Shown: one piece after another, positions 1 through 7,867 of the stretch
How positions within the stretch are numbered: position 1 is the first letter of the stretch
How the letters are laid out: each line of letters begins with the position of its first letter
Assembly (NCBI GenBank): GCA_027578815.1
Contig: JANBTH010000773.1
Coordinates: 1 to 11,546, forward strand
Direction of reading: 5' to 3'
Source of the DNA: Coemansia sp. RSA 1804
Taxonomy: Eukaryota; Kickxellomycota; Kickxellomycetes; Kickxellales; Kickxellaceae
DNA: 11,546 nucleotides
Notes under the pieces: model-generated
What the model saw: the letters and a program-made list of their open reading frames with translations, nothing else
The model's database searches: none
Told to the model about the DNA's origin: nothing
Translations under genes and position numbers: made by a program

Positions 1-21
1 AACAAAGCAAATAAGGCGCGG

Positions 22-2547
22 CTAGTACGGCGAATCGACAATGTCGTTGCGCGAGGACGACAGCAGGCTCGAGCCCATTGCATCGGAGGCATGGATCATC
101 AGGGTCTTGCGTGTGGGTTTTGCCAGCTGCGATCGCTTGACGCTCAGCACATCGTTCGGCAGTGTGACAACTATGGACTTGTCCTGGCCAAAGCGGAAGT
201 TGTCGGCCACAACCGTCTCCGGATACTGCTTGATGCTGTATGCATCGCCGCGGCCCTTGCCCAGTGCACGGCGCAGGTTCCAGGTAATAACGAAGGGGCC
301 AGAGCTTGTGACGATGGTCTTTTCCGAACGATTGCCATCAGGCGACTGGTTGAACTTTGCCGGCGTAAACGATATGGGTGCGCCCATATAGACAACATGC
401 TCTGGCTTGAGCTGAAGACGACGGGGTGCCGGCTTCCGCGCAACCGGAAACGACTTTTGGAACCCTGTTTTGCCAGCCGAATCCTCTGGAATCTTCGTGT
501 CAATCAAAAGGAGGTACATCTTGCACGTGGCCACCACATAGCGTCCGTCGGAGGTGACGTCAATGCCGACGATTGGCTCGCCCAGCGCCGGAAGCATGGT
601 CTTCGCGCGCACGCCCAGACGATCGAACAGACGGATCTCGCCCTTGGCGCTCCCGACGGCAATAGCGCCGGTTTCGGTGGTGGCAGCCGACGTAAAATGG
701 CTCTTTGTTGAGTACGCCTGGTTCTCGGACTGCACTATCAGGTTGTCGCCGCCCAGCCGAGGATCAATCCTGTACAGCATGTTGTGGCTGAGCCCCACAA
801 GCGTCTTATCGCCAGTCATCTGGCTGAATTTGGAAGTTGGTGCCACCGTCACCGTCGGAACATCCTCGTGCACCTTCCACTCTTCAACGACCTTGCCGCT
901 CTCAAGATCCATCTTGTACAGCTCGTGCGGGCGCTGGCTGTCAGCCAGAACCAGCGCCGAGTCCTGCTCATGCAGAAGCATCGATGATGGCGTGAACTTG
1001 CGTCCGCGCGTATCGTCGATCTGGTTGATGGTCGTGTCAAATTCAATCTTGTCGTCATCGGTGTGCTTAAACACACCGATGCGGTTTCCACGGACAACAA
1101 ACGACCTGCCGTGTTTGTATCCGACAGCGAGTCTAGAGTTCTTTGCGCTGTTGCCATCGCCGTCTCCGGCCCCGCCATCGTGCTCTGATCCTTCCTCATC
1201 CTCAGAATCGCTTTCTCCCGACTCAGCCTCAGCCTCAGACTCATCTGAACCGTTGCTGTTGTACTCATCCTCATCATCGCGTTCCGCTGACCTGCTTGTC
1301 TTCACACTAGCAGGAACAGGCTGGTGGCGGATTGCTTTGCCAAAGTCGTCCTCGCCCTCATCACTTTCTTCTTCTGCTTCTTCATCGGCGCTTTCGCTGT
1401 GCGCCGACCAGTTTTCTGGCAATGAAAGCATCTCAGCATCCTCCTCGAACGCATCAAGCATGTACTCCTGCGCGGTCTCGCTGACCTTTTCCCACGGCTC
1501 CTGGTTGAGTGTTTCGTATGCTGCGCGCGTCATCCCCTGATGGAGTGCATTGTAGTGTGCATCGTCGGTGGGAATCATAGAGAATGAGTACGCCTTCCCA
1601 GCCATGTCAAAGTAGTTCCAGATAAGCGAGCGATAGCCGTGATTGAACACTGCGTTCATCTCGGGCTCAATCCGCTGCGACGAAAAGTCGCGCTCATTTG
1701 ACGCTACATTCATCCAGTAAGTGTACTTGTCGGCCTTTACCACCGTGAGCGCTACTTCCTCGGCTATTTCCACAAAATCCGTGGTCTGCGGATCAAACAG
1801 ATAGAGCGACCCAAGCACAGACACAATGATCTCGCCATCCACCATTACATCAGGCTCTGCTGGTAACTCGGCAGCAGCAGAAGCCGAAGCAGCGGGCGCA
1901 CTGCTCAGACCATCTTCCCCTTCCGTAGCGGATTTCTGCTTGGCTGGCGTGGTTGTTGCCGCTGCCTCATACTCCGCAGTCTCTGCAAGCTCCGAGTCGT
2001 CAATCTTGACGTTGCTCAGCATCTGCTCCAGATCGTCTTCCTCAGCCTGCGTCAAAATCGCCTTCACCTCCGCAGCAGGCGCATCCGTATACGACCTGTT
2101 TTTCTTGCGCGACCATGCGCATTTAGCCACAGCCATCGCAAAGTTCTCGCACATATCCACAATGCTTGCTTTCCCGTCCATTATATATTCATACCCAGAG
2201 CCCTCGGGTTCCACAGGATCCGACCACTTGAATCCGTGCGCTGCCTCGAACATTGTCCTGGCAAACCCAATTTCCACACCTATAAGGAATGCACGCTCGT
2301 CGTCGTCTTCGTACTCGTCATCGTCCTCCAAAAGTTTCTTCTCGTCCTCGTCAACCACTTTCTGAACCACGAGCTGGTACTGGTGCTTGATGTTTGTGGG
2401 TCGAATGCTCAATTGAGCATCCTTGTACACGCATCGTCTCTTGACCTTGGCGCCTGGCGGCATGATCTCGTATAACACGCCTTGGGGGACCGTGGACTGC
2501 TCGGGCACATTCGGCTTGCCCCAGAGTTTGCTGGCAAACGACCACAT
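22..2547 (-). CDS. VID27: Vid27 family protein (PH-like domain plus WD40-like propeller)
   Basis: Complete 841-residue gene. Vid27 proteins are conserved fungal cytoplasmic proteins. The name comes from a yeast screen on vacuolar import and degradation of fructose-1,6-bisphosphatase, but the biochemical role is not established. Visible parts: an N-terminal domain (about 1-150) with the family-like opening MWSFASKLWGKP; a PH-like domain (about 235-350); a linker dominated by Asp, Glu and Ser (about 366-470), probably disordered; and a C-terminal propeller (about 471-805) starting near SRLAVGYKHGRSFVVRGNRI, followed by a short Ser-rich tail. The start is the ATG at 2547, with A at -3. The frame stays open to 2598, but the codon there is TTG, not ATG, and yeast Vid27 begins at the equivalent short N-terminus. 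The stop is TAG at 22-24. No intron is needed. The family call is firm; the function is known only loosely. Confidence 0.95.
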   Translation of the reverse strand: MWSFASKLWGKPNVPEQSTVPQGVLYEIMPPGAKVKRRCVYKDAQLSIRPTNIKHQYQLVVQKVVDEDEKKLLEDDDEYEDDDERAFLIGVEIGFARTMFEAAHGFKWSDPVEPEGSGYEYIMDGKASIVDMCENFAMAVAKCAWSRKKNRSYTDAPAAEVKAILTQAEEDDLEQMLSNVKIDDSELAETAEYEAAATTTPAKQKSATEGEDGLSSAPAASASAAAELPAEPDVMVDGEIIVSVLGSLYLFDPQTTDFVEIAEEVALTVVKADKYTYWMNVASNERDFSSQRIEPEMNAVFNHGYRSLIWNYFDMAGKAYSFSMIPTDDAHYNALHQGMTRAAYETLNQEPWEKVSETAQEYMLDAFEEDAEMLSLPENWSAHSESADEEAEEESDEGEDDFGKAIRHQPVPASVKTSRSAERDDEDEYNSNGSDESEAEAESGESDSEDEEGSEHDGGAGDGDGNSAKNSRLAVGYKHGRSFVVRGNRIGVFKHTDDDKIEFDTTINQIDDTRGRKFTPSSMLLHEQDSALVLADSQRPHELYKMDLESGKVVEEWKVHEDVPTVTVAPTSKFSQMTGDKTLVGLSHNMLYRIDPRLGGDNLIVQSENQAYSTKSHFTSAATTETGAIAVGSAKGEIRLFDRLGVRAKTMLPALGEPIVGIDVTSDGRYVVATCKMYLLLIDTKIPEDSAGKTGFQKSFPVARKPAPRRLQLKPEHVVYMGAPISFTPAKFNQSPDGNRSEKTIVTSSGPFVITWNLRRALGKGRGDAYSIKQYPETVVADNFRFGQDKSIVVTLPNDVLSVKRSQLAKPTRKTLMIHASDAMGSSLLSSSRNDIVDSPY

Positions 2548-2640
2548 TGTGTTAATTAGCGGTGCTCTCTTGTTTTCTGCTTCCGTGAAGTTGTTCAATT
2601 AATTGATTAATAAAAAGAAAGAATTTATTATAAAGTGCGG
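2548..2640 (-). promoter_or_regulatory. VID27 leader and TATA-like element
   Basis: On the minus strand, TTTATAAT (2634 to 2627) lies about 80 bases upstream of the VID27 ATG, inside a very AT-rich segment. It is followed by a short pyrimidine-rich patch. This fits a core promoter, but only by position and composition. Confidence 0.4.
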
Positions 2641-2894
2641 AGGCTGAGTAAAGGAAAAGAAAGAGCGAATATGAAAAACAAAAATCTGCACACCAAATGA
2701 TTTGGCGCACAGGCTTTGAATCAACAACAACAAAGCAAGCGTGCTGCGCTGAAAAATACCTGAGAATCTGACCACTCACAACAGTGCGTTTAACGTTTAG
2801 AGCCCTGTGACCTCACCACCCAGCGCAAATTATTTCGCAAGGCACGCTAAAACATAAATACCACTAGGGCGACAATGTAGCTTGGCTGTCATAA
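2641..2894. other. Intergenic region between VID27 and the ABC remnant
   Basis: No plausible coding frame. It holds the likely distal promoter of VID27 and, on the same strand, the DNA just after the stop of the broken ABC-transporter fragment. I see no repeat or RNA gene here. Confidence 0.5.
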
Positions 2895-3402
2895 TCAGCG
2901 ACCAGAAGCCGCGGCTGCAACCAAGGGTGCATATTCGCCAGACTTTTCACACATGCTTCTGAATATTCCATCCTTGTTCTGAAGCAGATTGTGAGGCGCG
3001 TCACACACTGCAACTCTACCATTATCCAGAACAACCACCTTGTCATAATCAATAACTGTGCGCAGACGGTGGGCAATGCAGTGTGGAGTTGGCAAGCTCT
3101 GATCGTCGGATTGTGTTCTGAATACGTCTGTCTGCGTCAAAGCCAACAGACGCTGTTGCTTCGTCCATAATGATTAGTTTGGTCCTTCTAACAAGTACCC
3201 TTGCAAGCGCTACCAGCTGTCGTTGACCAGCAGACAAGTTGTTTCCATTTTCCTTGATTTCAGCATCTAGACTGGCGAATATTCCAGCCATACGCTCAAG
3301 GGACACCACATCTTTGTTATCTGTGCCATTTGCATTGACAATGTTAGATGTTGTGCTATTTGTTTGACTCTCGGTCTCTCTAACTAGGCGTAGTTGTTGC
3401 GT
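2895..3402 (-). pseudogene. C-terminal remnant of an ABCC-type ABC transporter (second nucleotide-binding domain)
   Basis: Full ABCC (MRP/Ycf1-type) exporters are about 1,500 residues, with two membrane domains and two nucleotide-binding domains; only the last part of NBD2 is here. In the upstream frame I see the family-typical ENGNNLSAGQRQLVALARVL (ABC signature) and LIIMDEATASV (Walker B with the catalytic Glu). The D-loop reads SVG where the family usually has SVD. Near 3085 the homology moves to another frame and continues with IAHRLRTVIDYDKVVVLDNG (H-loop His) to MCEKSGEY at the usual C-terminus. The match is nearly continuous across the break, so a frameshift explains it and an intron does not. 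Homology fades upstream near 3402, just after a TAA at 3405-3403. No Walker A, Q-loop or transmembrane segments are found, and the PPR-like gene fills the space they would need. This is a non-functional fragment. Confidence 0.88.
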
Positions 3403-3728
3403 TTACTTGTTTGGGAAGTGCGTTAAATAAAAACTCAACATCTACACCAGTTCAGATTAAACACCAGTGTTTTTATGGTCAAGATGTTCTTCTGCTCCAA
3501 TTTCGCGGATTTTCATGAGCTTCGTGATTTTACACACTCACAGATCACCATAAAATTTACATGCATGCGTCTCCGTTACAATGAATGTTATCTTTTTTCC
3601 ATCTTGTCCTTCATGGATCAAAGGGAGCTTTATCTTTCACTTTGCTTTTTTGGTTGAGACCTTGATTGGTTTTGAATTTAGTTTTTATACCCAATCCACG
3701 TTGACTGGGCACTGTTCTGTTAATATCC

Positions 3729-3780
3729 ATATATATAATTCCAACTTTCCTCGCCTCCCACCCTCTCCCACTTATCTCGC
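3729..3780 (+). promoter_or_regulatory. TATA run and C/T-rich patch, candidate promoter of the PPR-like gene
   Basis: An alternating AT run (3729-3738, ATATATATAA) is followed at once by about 40 bases composed mostly of C and T. This matches the TATA plus pyrimidine arrangement seen before other genes in the window. If it is used, the leader is roughly 240 bases and carries two upstream ATGs. A second TATA-like motif (TTTATAA, 3921-3927) lies about 95 bases before the ATG and could instead give a short leader without them. Confidence 0.4.
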
Positions 3781-3798
3781 TGATATTGGCGCTGGCGA

Positions 3799-3831
3799 AT
3801 GATATATCTTGTTTGTTACACGTCGTGGTAG
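3799..3831 (+). other. Upstream ORF 1 (10 codons plus stop)
   Basis: An ATG at 3799 opens a 10-codon frame ending in TAG at 3829-3831. It lies in the likely 5' leader of the PPR-like gene. Whether it is transcribed depends on which upstream TATA-like element is used. Such a short ORF can arise by chance. Confidence 0.3.
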
Positions 3832-3865
3832 CCGTAGGAATTGTAAACGCAGTGGAAACGGCTCA

Positions 3866-3907
3866 ATGCTTTGGAATTGTTTTTGCAAATCGGGTAGACA
3901 CAGATAA
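3866..3907 (+). other. Upstream ORF 2 (13 codons plus stop)
   Basis: An ATG at 3866 with A at position -3 relative to it is absent, so initiation context is not strong; the frame runs 13 codons to TAA at 3905-3907. No other ATG occurs between it and the main start at 4021. It could reduce or regulate translation of the main ORF, or be chance. Confidence 0.3.
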
Positions 3908-4020
3908 ACACACTCACGCGGTTTATAACAACCTATCTTATCTCTGAGGTGTGGTAAAAAGAAGCAGCGATCGATTGGGAGGCTTGAGTACGACGGGAGG
4001 CAAAAAAGGAGGGGAAGCCG

Positions 4021-6225
4021 ATGCGGCGGCTGCTTTGGCAAGAACCTATTTCACGGGGAATCGGCAGCAACTACTACAGCACGTCCTCATCGCTCATATC
4101 GCTGGTATCAGCAAGCGTAAGAAGAGGCCAGATAAGTGATTATAACGGGAAGGCAAGGAACGACGCGCGGATACCGATCCAACAGTGTGGGTTAGGCCGA
4201 TTGCATGCGCATGGCGCACCAGCGGTGGTTCTGAGCCGGCGGTACACGGGGGCAAATGCAAAGACATGCGAAAAGAAGCCACTAGGACAACAGGGAAGCG
4301 GGGGCGGAGCGAAGAAGAGAGACACGGCGGTGCGGATATCGGACGATATGGCGTGGAGCCGTGCTATATCGCACAGCGATGCGGTTCGGCTTCTTGGAAT
4401 GTACGATGCAAAAGTGGCGGAGACACTGGCAAGCAGCAAAGAGGGAGCTGCAGCCCACGACGATGACAAAGGCACAATTGGTGAAGAGGACACCGCGTAC
4501 GTGGGGCTCCTGACGCCGTCCGACTGGGAAATCAGCCGAGTTGCAGAATCAGCACAGACCAACCAGCAGGCAGATGCCAGCAGCCGCCAGAAAGCAGCGC
4601 TTGGCAGACACATGCCCTCGTCAGTGATGCACCGACTGGACATGGAGTTTCACGCAGATGTCAAGCAGCGACGACAGCACCACGGGCTGCGCATTCGAGT
4701 GCTGGCAGCGCTCAGCGATCTGCGACATACGATTGAAAAGAGCGAGGGGTTCCGCGACACAAGCGGACAAGTGTATATAGACCTAGAGAGACTGGAGCAG
4801 CTGTACATGGACTGGCTCCGCAGCGGCAGCAAAAACAACAACAAAACTAACAACAGCAGCAGCATAGGCCCGCGTCCGCTGGAGCTGCGGTCGGGAAACA
4901 GCATGACGATTGAAACGGGAGGAACGGCAGCAACCAAAAGGCACGTGCTTGTGGTAGTTACGCACGACTGCCCAGGCCCGCAGTTGGCCAGGACACCAAC
5001 GCCGTTCAGAGACAACGATCCGGCGGCTGCGACATTTGAGCGCGCAGTGTTTTTGAAGACAAAGACACGACGACGGACGGCGCGTGTTGCGGAGTCGATT
5101 GATCCGCGGCGGGCGTGCTGGATCGACTATCTCGTAGCCGATCTGGCAGAGGCCGATGCACATGCGCTGTTCCGCGTGGTGAGTCGCAGCAAGGTGCCGC
5201 GGGAGACGGCGGCTGTGTACCGCACGGCTGCGGAGGAGGCGCTGGTGTTTGCATTCAACCGCAGGGGCCTTGCCCTGGAGGCCCTGGAGACCCTGCGCGC
5301 GTGCATGTACTTTATCCGGCAGTGGGACGCGGTTGCGCAGAAGACCGTGTTGTGTGATCTCTGGCGCCACGCCGGACGCCTGTGTGAGGAGCGGCTTGTG
5401 GAGCGTGCGGCCGACGAGCTGTGCTTCAAGCGGTGGAATAATGTAGCTTCGGGACTGGTGGCGGCCTCCAGCAAAACCGGCGACGTATACACAGCGTGGG
5501 CGGTAGTTGGCGAGTGGCATGGAGTCTGGACGCGCGCCATGCAGACATTGTGTCCGGTGCGACGCCGGGCATTTGCCGATGGCATCGATCCGCACGCGTA
5601 TCCGTACTGGCGGCCCAAGGCGCCCGATCGTCTCCGCCTACACGAGCTGACGCTGGGCTCGGCGGCTGTTGCCACCATGATGCTTGCGCTGTGCAAGGCT
5701 GGCCACGTAGTCAGCGCCGCCGAGCTCCTTGGCCTGGCTGCCTCTGAGATTGGCGTGCCCGTGTTGCCGTCGATGTTTACCATTCTGCTGCGTGGCCTTG
5801 CGGAGGCTGCTGTGGCTGTCAACGACGATCCGACGCTGGACGATCTCCGCGGCAAGCGTCCGCCGGAGCTGCCACCGCTTGTGTGGGTCAACGCTAACGC
5901 CCGAACACTGTACACGCCAGCGACTGCCGACGACTCCGACGCACATGGCAGCGGCCTGTTTATGGCAACGGCGGCGATGCGCGGAATGTCGCGGTGGCGG
6001 ATCACGCCCGACGCCTATGCGCTGGATGCGCTGGTGCGGTACGCCTGCGCTACACATAACGCACGGCTGCTCAAGTCTGTTGTGCAGCACTTTGCCTCTA
6101 TCTGGCACATCACGCCAACCGAACGGTGCTGGGTCAGATTGCGTGCCTGCGGCTTGGACGACGATGTGTGCATGTGGATCCATGCTGCCAAGACTGATGG
6201 CGACGATGAGCATTCGCAACAATAG
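4021..6225 (+). CDS. Uncharacterised, probably mitochondrial PPR-like helical-repeat protein
   Basis: A 734-residue intronless frame whose name I do not recognise. The N-terminus (about 1-75) is rich in Arg and Ser with few acidic residues, and an RRY at 73-75 could sit near a matrix-protease site, so mitochondrial import is likely. Residues 80-290 are low in clear domain signal and include an Asn/Ser run near 271-281. The C-terminal half is mostly alpha-helical and contains hairpins of about 35 residues that resemble degenerate pentatricopeptide repeats, for example around 402-437, 472-506, 549-584 and 664-699; the last ends in an ITP typical of repeat boundaries. PPR proteins bind organellar RNA for processing, stability or translation, so a similar role is inferred, not shown. 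The start is the first ATG after the two uORFs. A possible in-frame 69-base intron (4117-4185) cannot be excluded. Confidence 0.75.
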   Translation: MRRLLWQEPISRGIGSNYYSTSSSLISLVSASVRRGQISDYNGKARNDARIPIQQCGLGRLHAHGAPAVVLSRRYTGANAKTCEKKPLGQQGSGGGAKKRDTAVRISDDMAWSRAISHSDAVRLLGMYDAKVAETLASSKEGAAAHDDDKGTIGEEDTAYVGLLTPSDWEISRVAESAQTNQQADASSRQKAALGRHMPSSVMHRLDMEFHADVKQRRQHHGLRIRVLAALSDLRHTIEKSEGFRDTSGQVYIDLERLEQLYMDWLRSGSKNNNKTNNSSSIGPRPLELRSGNSMTIETGGTAATKRHVLVVVTHDCPGPQLARTPTPFRDNDPAAATFERAVFLKTKTRRRTARVAESIDPRRACWIDYLVADLAEADAHALFRVVSRSKVPRETAAVYRTAAEEALVFAFNRRGLALEALETLRACMYFIRQWDAVAQKTVLCDLWRHAGRLCEERLVERAADELCFKRWNNVASGLVAASSKTGDVYTAWAVVGEWHGVWTRAMQTLCPVRRRAFADGIDPHAYPYWRPKAPDRLRLHELTLGSAAVATMMLALCKAGHVVSAAELLGLAASEIGVPVLPSMFTILLRGLAEAAVAVNDDPTLDDLRGKRPPELPPLVWVNANARTLYTPATADDSDAHGSGLFMATAAMRGMSRWRITPDAYALDALVRYACATHNARLLKSVVQHFASIWHITPTERCWVRLRACGLDDDVCMWIHAAKTDGDDEHSQQ

Positions 6226-6704
6226 TTAGTTCCATCTTCCCTGCTTTTACCAACTTGGTTGATATAGTGCGTCTGCTGTCTGCCTGTTGCTCCGAATGAG
6301 CAGATGCTATCTATGCTGTGTTGCCGCAATTGCTTTGCTCTCGTATGCTTCCCCCGTTCGTTCTCTTGATCGATTCTTCGAATTATTGCTAAACTCTGTG
6401 GGAGGAGGAGTCACTTGCCCCTCCTTTTCTCATTGTAACTTGTTCTGCATCTGCTATTCGCTGCACAAATAAACGCAAATGTTTGAAAATAGACCATAAA
6501 TTGAGCGGGAGACGCATCACCGTTGCACAGGGCGCAGCCCAAAGTCTTGGCGCCCCCCTTACTATGAGAGGGAAGATCCAGGACGGAACACGAAACAGGA
6601 AGCAGAATAGACATGCGTGTTCCATGTGCAAGAAGCTTTTGAGCTCTTTTTGTTTCAGTTTTAGCTCAAATTTGTCCCAATAAAAAAAGGGGAAACCCCG
6701 TTTG
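6226..6704. other. Intergenic region, 3' flank of the PPR-like gene and distal promoter of the PAP2 gene
   Basis: No credible coding frame. It contains the likely polyadenylation signal at 6468-6473. Farther on are CCCCT or AGGGG pentamers (6555-6559 and 6688-6692) and the small palindrome GGGGAAACCCC at 6689-6699, just before the TATA box of the next gene. A second AATAAA (6679-6684) lies close to that promoter. Confidence 0.5.
6468..6473 (+). terminator. Candidate polyadenylation signal AATAAA
   Basis: A canonical AATAAA lies about 240 bases after the stop of the PPR-like gene, in T-rich DNA. It is the first such hexamer I see on this strand after the gene. The assignment is by motif and position only. 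Confidence 0.4.
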
Positions 6705-6845
6705 TATAAAGACACCCCGTCTCCAGTCTTTACGTCGGTCTCGCTTTCTATTATTATTTTCTTTATTTCTCCTCTCTCTTTTTAATTTTTTTCTTTTCGT
6801 TTCTTTTGCTCTTTTTTCTACGACTGCTTTCATTTCTTGCTCTTA
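6705..6845 (+). promoter_or_regulatory. TATA box and long pyrimidine tract, PAP2 phosphatase promoter and leader
   Basis: TATAAA at 6705-6710 is followed by a leader in which about 100 bases (6741-6842) are almost entirely C and T, ending just before the ATG at 6846. A TATA box plus a coding-strand CT block is a common fungal core-promoter pattern, with transcription probably starting in or before the CT block. No upstream ATG occurs between the TATA box and the start. Confidence 0.6.
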
Positions 6846-7836
6846 ATGGGTCGCTTCAACTTTGATACCGGCCGAAACGGCGAGCTGCGGCCGCGCCGGA
6901 GCCGACTGATAATCTCATACATCCCGGACTACTTTGTGCTTGTGGTAATGGCCGCTCTCTGGGGCGTGCTGTCCATCATCGAGCCCTTCCACCGGGACTT
7001 TTCATTGACCGACAAAACAATCCAGTACCCGCACAAGCCGGACTCTGTGCCGTTCTACGCCGCAGTGCTCCTATGCTTTGTGTTTCCGCTGGTGGTGATA
7101 GTCATATGGACCGGGTTTGTTCGGCGCTCATTCCACGACATGAACTCGGGCGTCCTCGGTCTCTGTCTATCGCTGGTGCTCAACATGATGATCACGAACT
7201 CTGTCAAGAACCTGGCCGGTCGTCTGCGCCCCGACTTCATTTCCCGCTGCAACATTGACGCCGGAACCGTGCTGCCCACCGAGCCCACTATCGGCCTGCT
7301 CACGTCTGCTATATGCAACCCGACGGACAAAAAGGTCTTCAACGACGGCATGCGCAGCTTCCCGTCCGGCCACACATCGTTCTCGTTTGCCGGGTTCACC
7401 TATCTCGCCCTGTGGCTTGCCGGCCATCTGCGGATAGCAGACCGGCGTGGCCGCGCATACAAGTCGTTTATTGTGCTTGTTCCCGAACTGGTAGCCATGC
7501 TCATTGGCGTGTCGCGTACCAAGGACTACCGCCACCACTGGCAGGATGTTCTGGCCGGTGTTCTGCTTGGCATCTTTATGGGGTGGTTCGGGTACCACCA
7601 GTACTACCCGTCGCCCAGCACCACGACCGACGACCCTACGCTGCCGTTCCCGCCGCGTATTCCAGAGAACGAGCTGGCTGACCAGACCTACGACATGAAG
7701 ACAATGAGGCCCTCTGCTGCCAACCCGGGCTCCGCCAATGTGCTGGTTGCCGGACCGTATGGCGGTGGACCCGTGAATGCGGCGTCTGGTGGCGCTGTGC
7801 CTCCTGCCGAGAACCCCTACGGCGCGCCATCCCAAC

Positions 7837-7867
<31 letters not shown>

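Larger units (their letters stand above)
3403..4020. other. AT-rich gene-free stretch upstream of the PPR-like gene
   Basis: About 620 bases with no convincing gene on either strand. It contains oppositely oriented CCAAT motifs (ATTGG at 3665-3669 and CCAAT at 3691-3695), a TATA-like run, a C-rich pyrimidine patch and two short upstream ORFs, listed separately. No tRNA, transposon end or long repeat is seen. It probably combines the decayed 5' side of the ABC remnant with the promoter and leader of the gene at 4021. Confidence 0.6.

Noticed and set aside
554..1540. Plus-strand 328-residue Ser-rich frame antisense to VID27
   Set aside because: It lies fully inside a well-supported gene, has low-complexity Ser composition produced by the acidic codons of the other strand, and shows no recognisable domain.
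2548..2598. Longer VID27 start at 2598
   Set aside because: The codon there is TTG, and family members begin at the Met encoded at 2547.
3406..3720. Minus-strand partly open frame upstream of the ABC remnant, in the same frame, with runs of about 25-32 codons between stops
   Set aside because: I considered further transporter sequence or a decayed retroelement, but the stops are about as frequent as chance and no transporter or protease motif could be recognised.
3951..4139. Short plus-strand frame overlapping the start of the PPR-like gene
   Set aside because: It opens with GTG, ends quickly, and resembles no protein; it is an overlapping-frame artefact or leader sequence.
4783..6005. Two long minus-strand frames (270 and 292 residues) opposite the PPR-like gene
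   Set aside because: They overlap each other and the plus-strand gene, are Arg/Ser/Ala-rich as expected from antisense of GC-rich codons, and contain no recognisable domain. The plus frame has the targeting signal and helical repeats.
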